Of a DNA stretch of 45,848 nt, positions 41,631 to 45,848 are shown piece by piece. Made by a program: the position numbers and the translations under genes. The first letter of the stretch is position 1. Each line of letters opens with the position of its first letter. The stretch covers positions 1-45,848 of the forward strand of contig JBBPZM010000029.1 in assembly GCA_038199035.1 (NCBI GenBank). The letters run 5' to 3'. The stretch comes from DATAEY01 sp038199035. Its GTDB lineage: Bacteria; Actinomycetota; Thermoleophilia; Solirubrobacterales; Solirubrobacteraceae. Below the pieces are notes generated by a model. The model was not told where the DNA came from. It saw only the letters and a program-made list of their open reading frames with translations, and searched no databases.

Positions 41631-42248
41631 GTGGGATCCGCTGTCGCCAAACCGCGTCGCGAGGCAATCCTCGACTCAGCGCTCGACGTCTTCCTCGAGC
41701 GCGGCGTGGTGGCCGCGTCGATCGAGGAGGTTCGCACGCGCTCGGGCGCGAGCGTGGGCAGCCTCTACCACCACTTCGGCGGCAAGGAGGGCCTGGCCGG
41801 CGCGGTCCACGTCGCCGCGCTGAGCCGCTACCAGACGGCGTTCCTGGCCGAGCTGCGTAACCACGCCGACGCCGAGGGAGGCGTACGCGGCGGCGTGACC
41901 GCCCACCTGCGCTGGTGTCTGCGCGACTGCCCGCGCGAAGCGCGCTTCCTGCTCTTCGGCGGCGAGGTTGCCCGCGAGGGCGCGGCCGAGGAGCTTCGCC
42001 GCCTCAACCACCGCTTCTTTGCCGAGGTCATGGCCTGGTGGGCGCCTCACGCGCGCTACGGGGCGCTGCGCCACCTCGAGCTCGACCTGGCTTACGCCCT
42101 GTGGCTGGGCGCCGCGCAGGAGCACTGCCGCCTGCGGCTGTCGGGCCGCACCACGATCTCCCAGCGCCGCGCCGCGTCGGTCCTCGGCGCGGCCGCCTGG
42201 CAGGCCCTGCGAGGCGACTGCACTCCCCCCGATCCACAAGGAGGCTGA
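41631..42248 (+). CDS. TetR-family transcriptional regulator
   Basis: A 205-residue TetR protein. The N-terminal helix-turn-helix (about 8-55) reads PRREAILDSALDVFLERGVV, then IEEVRTRSGASVGSLYHHFGGKEGLAGAV, the family signature. The ligand-binding helical domain follows (about 60-195). The start GTG at 41631 is the best candidate. It stands between an SDR and an enoyl-CoA hydratase on the same strand, so it probably controls acyl-CoA or lipid-related genes in this cassette. The effector is unknown. Confidence 0.92.
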   Translation: MGSAVAKPRREAILDSALDVFLERGVVAASIEEVRTRSGASVGSLYHHFGGKEGLAGAVHVAALSRYQTAFLAELRNHADAEGGVRGGVTAHLRWCLRDCPREARFLLFGGEVAREGAAEELRRLNHRFFAEVMAWWAPHARYGALRHLELDLAYALWLGAAQEHCRLRLSGRTTISQRRAASVLGAAAWQALRGDCTPPDPQGG

Positions 42249-42249
42249 C

Positions 42250-43134
42250 ATGCCCGGTTCGATGTCCTACTCAGAGGTTGTGGCCGACGCCCACGCCGAC
42301 GAACGCGAGTACGTGCAGGTCGAGCATCGCGGCGACCGCGCGACCGTCACGCTCGCCGACCCCGACAAGCGCAACGTCCTCAGCGCGCCGCTGATGGTCC
42401 AGCTGCTCGCCCGCGTCGAGGCCTTGGCACGCGACGGGGACGTACGCGCGATCGTCCTCACCGGCCAGGGCCAAGCCTTCTCGACCGGCGGCGACCTGCG
42501 CATGATGAGCGACGCGGTCGTCCGCTTCGACGACCCGGCCGACGAGGAGGGCGCCACCCTCCCCTGGCAGTGGATCCGCTACCAGTTCGGCGCCATGGTG
42601 CGCCTGATCGGGCGCACCGACAAGGCCTTCGTGGCGGCGCTGAACGGCCCGGCGGCCGGTGTCGGGCTGGCCTTCGCCCTCTCGTCCGACATCGTGGTGG
42701 CCGCGCAAGACGCGGTGATCGTCCCGGCCTTCGGCCGGCTGGGGCTGGTGCCCGAGGTCGGGACGAGCTGGGCCCTGACCCGCGCCCTGGGCTACCGCCG
42801 CGCCTTCGCCTACTACGTGGCCGGCGAGCACATCGACGCTCGCCGCGCGCTCGAGCTGGGGCTGGTCAACGTCGTCGTGCCGCCCGACGAGCTGATGGAC
42901 GAGGCGATGCGCTGGTGCGACAGGATCGCCGCCCTGCCGCCCCATACGTTGCCGATCGCCAAGCCTCTCCTGCGCGCCGCCGCCGACCTCTCCTGGGAGC
43001 ACGCCCTGACCATGGAGGAGTTCGCCGAGCCGATGTGCTTCACGACGCGTGGCTTCGCCGAGGGCGTGGAGCGGGTCGTCGCGGCGACGGCCGGTGGGCC
43101 CTCGAAGCCCGCAACGGCACCTTCGCGAGGTTGA
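42250..43134 (+). CDS. Enoyl-CoA hydratase/isomerase family protein
   Basis: A 294-residue crotonase-fold protein. The oxyanion-hole regions are RAIVLTGQGQAFSTGGDLRM (about 62-81) and KAFVAALNGPAAGVGLAFALSSDI (about 126-149). AFGRLGLVPEVGTSWALTRALG follows (about 159-180), with Glu in the position typical of hydratases/isomerases (PEVG). The C-terminus has LSWEHALTMEEFAEPMCFTTRGFAEGVE. A likely role is hydration or isomerisation of an acyl-CoA. It starts 1 bp after tetR with GGAGG as ribosome site. Confidence 0.91.
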   Translation: MPGSMSYSEVVADAHADEREYVQVEHRGDRATVTLADPDKRNVLSAPLMVQLLARVEALARDGDVRAIVLTGQGQAFSTGGDLRMMSDAVVRFDDPADEEGATLPWQWIRYQFGAMVRLIGRTDKAFVAALNGPAAGVGLAFALSSDIVVAAQDAVIVPAFGRLGLVPEVGTSWALTRALGYRRAFAYYVAGEHIDARRALELGLVNVVVPPDELMDEAMRWCDRIAALPPHTLPIAKPLLRAAADLSWEHALTMEEFAEPMCFTTRGFAEGVERVVAATAGGPSKPATAPSRG

Positions 43135-43140
43135 GACGAG

Positions 43141-43157
43141 GCCGCTGCCTCAGCGGC
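43141..43157. terminator. Perfect hairpin between convergent genes
   Basis: GCCGCTG (43141-43147) and CAGCGGC (43151-43157) form a perfect 7-bp stem with a 3-base loop. It lies between the enoyl-CoA hydratase and the end of the convergent small membrane-protein gene, where a shared terminator is expected. Confidence 0.5.
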
Positions 43158-43521
43158 GCAGGCCCGCGGCCACGGCCAGACCGCCGACGGCCGCGCCGCC
43201 GGCCACGGCGATGACCGCCCACCCCCCCACCGCAGGCAGGTGGTCGCGGGCGGCGTAGAAGGCCGCGCAGTCGACGGCGTCGACCGCGGCGCAGGTCACC
43301 ACCGTGCGGTAGCCGATCCCCGGGCGGCCGGCCACGTGGAGGGTCAGGGCGCCGAGGACGAGGTCGCGCACCCCCATCGAGCGCAGGGCGGCGCGCACGG
43401 GTGGCCGGTCGGCGTCGGCGCCCAGCCAGCCGCGGCCCGCCGGGCCGGGCCGGGCCACGAGCGAGGCCCCAGCCACCACGCGCCCGATGGCGATCGCCCG
43501 TGCCGCATCGCGGGCGCTCAT
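43150..43521 (-). CDS. Small membrane protein (DUF4267-like)
   Basis: A 123-residue hydrophobic protein that resembles DUF4267 family members. It has MSARDAARAIAIGRVVAGASLV at the start, a central VRDLVLGALTLHVAGRP with a conserved-looking Arg-Asp, and a helix pair VVTCAAVDAVDCAAFYAARDH and WAVIAVAGGAAVGGLAVAAG. About four transmembrane segments are likely. It lies between rpmA and the plus-strand cassette and has no clear role. The family call is tentative; the coding status is fairly sure. Confidence 0.72.
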   Translation of the reverse strand: MSARDAARAIAIGRVVAGASLVARPGPAGRGWLGADADRPPVRAALRSMGVRDLVLGALTLHVAGRPGIGYRTVVTCAAVDAVDCAAFYAARDHLPAVGGWAVIAVAGGAAVGGLAVAAGLRR

Positions 43522-43564
43522 CTCGTCACTCCGCTAGAGCCGGGCTGCCGCCGGACGGACACGC

Positions 43565-43822
43565 CTACTCCCCCGCCTCGAGCACCGAGATCACGCGACC
43601 GCGGCGCCCGGCGTGGAACTCGACCGTGCCGGGGCGCTTGGCGTAGATCGTGTCGTCCTTGCCGATCCCGACGCCGTCGCCGGGCTTGAAGCGGGTGCCG
43701 CGCTGGCGCACGATGATCTCGCCGCCCGTCACTGTCTGCCCGGCGAAGACCTTGACCCCGAGGCGCTGCGCCTGGGAGTCGCGCCCGTTGCGGCTGGATC
43801 CAAGCCCCTTCTTATGAGCCAT
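43565..43822 (-). CDS. rpmA: 50S ribosomal protein L27
   Basis: An 85-residue L27 near the peptidyl-transferase centre. It starts MAHKKGLGSSRNGRDSQAQR, with no N-terminal extension needing cleavage. Family motifs are KVFAGQTVTGGEIIVRQRGT and GKDDTIYAKRPGTVEF. The ATG at 43822 lies inside the end of rplU (11-bp overlap), giving tight coupling. In most genomes obgE follows directly; here a 2.7-kb block separates them. Confidence 0.97.
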   Translation of the reverse strand: MAHKKGLGSSRNGRDSQAQRLGVKVFAGQTVTGGEIIVRQRGTRFKPGDGVGIGKDDTIYAKRPGTVEFHAGRRGRVISVLEAGE

Positions 43823-44249
43823 CCTGATCGCCCTCCTTGGGGGTGGCGCGCGACTTGGCGGCGGTCTGCTGCTCAGCCCCGGCCGGCTCGCCGCTCGACT
43901 TCTTGGACGCCGACCGCGAGCCCGAAGACGACCGCCGACCACCGACCTTGATCTCAGTCACCTCCAGCCGCGTGAGCTCCTGGCGATGGCCGGTGCGGCG
44001 CTTGTACCCGCGCTTGGGCTTGAACTTGAGCACGTGGATCTTGGGCCCGCGCTCGTGAGCCACGACGCGGGCTGAAACCGTGGCCTTGGCCAGGTCGTCG
44101 CCGTCGACCAGGTCGTCGCCGTCACGCACCAGCAGCGGCTCGAGCGCCACGTCGGCGCCCTCGTCCGCGCGCAGGCGTTCGACCAGCAGCGACTGGCCCT
44201 GCTCGATGCGGTACTGCTTGCCGCCTGTCTTGACGATCGCGTAGGTCAT
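43812..44249 (-). CDS. rplU: 50S ribosomal protein L21 with C-terminal extension
   Basis: A 145-residue L21, a 23S rRNA-binding protein. The normal core (1-103) has YAIVKTGGKQYRIEQGQSLLVE and HVLKFKPKRGYKRRTGHRQELTRLEVTEI. About 40 further residues, rich in Ser, Lys, Ala and Gly (GRRSSSGSRSASKKSSGEPA...), extend it beyond the usual 103. Such basic tails occur in some actinobacteria. The ATG at 44249 follows the RNase gene by 16 bp. The stop overlaps the rpmA start. Confidence 0.96.
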   Translation of the reverse strand: MTYAIVKTGGKQYRIEQGQSLLVERLRADEGADVALEPLLVRDGDDLVDGDDLAKATVSARVVAHERGPKIHVLKFKPKRGYKRRTGHRQELTRLEVTEIKVGGRRSSSGSRSASKKSSGEPAGAEQQTAAKSRATPKEGDQDGS

Positions 44250-44265
44250 TCGGAAACTCCGCTGG

Positions 44266-45848
44266 TCATGCCTGCTCGGTGACCGGAGTCGACTCGCCGG
44301 CCTCGCCGGCGCCGTCGGACCCCCTGGCGCGGGAACGGCGCCGACCGCCTCTGCGGCCACGGCGCCGAGGTGGCGATTGTACGTCATCGCCGTCGGAGCG
44401 CTCGGGGGCGTCGCCGTCGGTCGACTCCGTCGCCTCTCCCGCCGCCGGCCCCGCCCCGTTCCCGACCAGCGACGCAATCGCCGCGGTACGCCCCACCTCG
44501 TCGATGCGCACCAGGCGCTTCTCGCCGACGTGGCTCCCGCCCGAGACCACCGAGATGATGTAGCCGTCGATCTTGGCCACCGCGTCGTCGACGTTGTACA
44601 TGTGGGGCTCGACGATCGAGACCAGCACCTCGTCGCCCTCGCGGAAGGGCAGGGCGCGCTCCTCGACCTTGGCCCGGTCGCCCTCGAGCACGAGGTCGAA
44701 GTGGTCCAGCGGCAGGCCCTCGGAGCCCTCGAAGTGGAAGCGCTTGCCGGTCTCCTCCTCGAGCTCCTTGAGCAGCCAGCCCCCGTTGCCGGTGAACTCA
44801 GCGGCCACCCGCGGGTGCATGCGCACCAGCAGGGCCTCGCCCCGGCGCTCGCGAGCCAGCTCGCGCAGCCGGCGCTCGAACCCGATGGCGATCGTCTCCT
44901 CTGAGCGGATCACCCCATCGCCGTGGCAGGTCGGGCACGGGCGGGTCATGATCTCGCGCACGCCCTCGGTCACGTTCTGGCGGGTCATCTCGACCAGGCC
45001 CAGCGGCGAGATCTCCACCACGAAGGTCTTGGTGCGGTCCTCGTCGAGCGACTTGCGCAGCGTCTTGAGCACGGCGTCGCGGTTGCGCGCGCGGGCCATG
45101 TCGATGAAGTCGATGACGATGATCCCGCCGATGTCGCGCAGGCGCAGCTGGTTGACGACCGCCTCGGCGGCCTCCAGGTTCGTGCGGGTGATCGTGTCCT
45201 CCAGCCGCGCCTGCTTGCCGCGCCCCACGAACGAGCCGGAGTTCACGTCGATGACCGTCAGCGCCTCGGCGTAGTCGATCAGCAGGTAGCCGCCAGAGGG
45301 CAGGTCCACGCGCTTGGACATCAGGCCGTCGATGACGTCCTCGACGCCGTAGGCCTCCAGGAGCGGCTTGGACTCCTGCCACAGCTCGACACGGTCCACG
45401 AGCTCGGGCGCGGTGCGCGTGAAGAACGAGACCAGGCGCTGGTGCTGCTGCTCGTTGTCGACGACGGCGCGCTCGAAGTCCGCGGCGAAGATGTCGCGCA
45501 CCACGCGCACGGACAGGTCGGCCTCCTGGAAGACCATCCCAGGCGCCGGCGTGGTCTCCACGCGCTGCTGCAGGACCTGGTGGAGCTTGAACAGGTACTG
45601 CAGCTCGCGCTCGAAGTCCGCGCGCTTGGCGCCGTGGGCCGCGGTGCGGATGATCGCGCCGCCGCCCTGCAGGTCCAGCGACTTGGCCTCCTTGCGCAGG
45701 CGCTCGCGCTCGTTGTCCTCCAGGCGCTTGGAGACCCCGACGCCCTCGCCGGTCGGCGTGTAGACCATGTAGCGCCCGGCGATCGTGAGCTCCATGCTCA
45801 GCCGCGCGCCCTTCGTCTTCAGCGGGTCCTTGACGACCTGCACGACGA
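44266..45848 (-). CDS. Ribonuclease E/G family, N-terminus beyond window
   Basis: At least 527 residues of an RNase E/G endonuclease for rRNA and mRNA processing. The window shows VVKDPLKTKGARLSMELTI (end of the S1-like domain), the RNase H-like and 5'-sensor parts, and DYAEALTVIDVNSGSFVG, which carries a catalytic Asp. VIDFIDMARARNRDAVLKTL and the zinc-link CPTCHGDG follow. After the catalytic core there is a TRAM-like domain (EGDEVLVSIVEPHMYNVDDAVAKIDGYIISVVSGGSHVGEKRLVRID). Then comes a basic low-complexity tail (RRRGRRGGRRRSRARG). The start and the S1 domain proper lie off the right edge. It leads the rplU-rpmA operon. Confidence 0.94.
   Translation of the reverse strand, partial: VVQVVKDPLKTKGARLSMELTIAGRYMVYTPTGEGVGVSKRLEDNERERLRKEAKSLDLQGGGAIIRTAAHGAKRADFERELQYLFKLHQVLQQRVETTPAPGMVFQEADLSVRVVRDIFAADFERAVVDNEQQHQRLVSFFTRTAPELVDRVELWQESKPLLEAYGVEDVIDGLMSKRVDLPSGGYLLIDYAEALTVIDVNSGSFVGRGKQARLEDTITRTNLEAAEAVVNQLRLRDIGGIIVIDFIDMARARNRDAVLKTLRKSLDEDRTKTFVVEISPLGLVEMTRQNVTEGVREIMTRPCPTCHGDGVIRSEETIAIGFERRLRELARERRGEALLVRMHPRVAAEFTGNGGWLLKELEEETGKRFHFEGSEGLPLDHFDLVLEGDRAKVEERALPFREGDEVLVSIVEPHMYNVDDAVAKIDGYIISVVSGGSHVGEKRLVRIDEVGRTAAIASLVGNGAGPAAGEATESTDGDAPERSDGDDVQSPPRRRGRRGGRRRSRARGSDGAGEAGESTPVTEQA

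Overview
The window is a high-GC chromosomal segment, most likely from an actinobacterium. GTG starts, GTGA start/stop overlaps, leaderless-looking promoters and the gene content fit this. Placement in the Thermoleophilia/Solirubrobacterales is my inference from gene order and was not tested. Most of the window is vertically inherited housekeeping DNA on the minus strand, with small accessory patches between the blocks.

Layout. 1-1001: phoH (cut by the window edge) and yqeY. 1117-3350: a decayed patch with a broken dihydrofolate-reductase-family gene and a patatin-like lipase gene split by a complete IS110-family element. 3347-7808: type II NADH dehydrogenase, then prmA, dnaJ and hrcA. 7843-13800: a small Cys-rich protein, a MaoC hydratase pair, an SDR, YjbQ, a PQQ-type sugar dehydrogenase, a YjbR-like protein, a VOC protein and a flippase-like membrane protein. 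13850-15684: remnant of a type IIG restriction-modification enzyme and a VapBC-type toxin-antitoxin pair. 15803-28293: lepA, a membrane-anchored sulfite-oxidase-like enzyme, murJ, rpsT, holA, comEC, comEA, a LOG-like protein and leuS. 28402-35214: a broken FTR1 iron permease, an epoxide-hydrolase-like enzyme, a coiled-coil protein, a broken VOC gene, a secreted hydrolase and a cytochrome P450. 35261-35956: a Phd-like antitoxin, tRNA-Ala(GGC), and a PD-(D/E)XK endonuclease gene whose frame has no stop before the tRNA. 35989-45848: rsfS, nadD, proA, proB, obgE, then an oppositely oriented SDR/TetR/enoyl-CoA hydratase cassette, then rpmA, rplU and an RNase E/G gene cut by the right edge.

The strongest discovery is in the IS110 element (about 1627-3226). 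Its insertion site can be reconstructed because it interrupts the nucleophile-elbow codons of the patatin gene, which exposes a TA core. The non-coding left end then shows two matching hairpin-plus-guide modules. One guide reads the actual insertion target (CACGCTAG) and the other reads the element's own right end plus core (ATCCGTA). Partner guides lie on the other side of each hairpin, and joining the right end to the left end would create a -35/-10 promoter with 17 bp spacing. This is a bridge-RNA (seekRNA) arrangement with all four guides proposed from sequence alone.

Secondary themes are a high load of broken genes (five, several with clean internal deletions), short tandem duplications that copy the last codons plus stop of three genes, and the nuclease/tRNA read-through arrangement.
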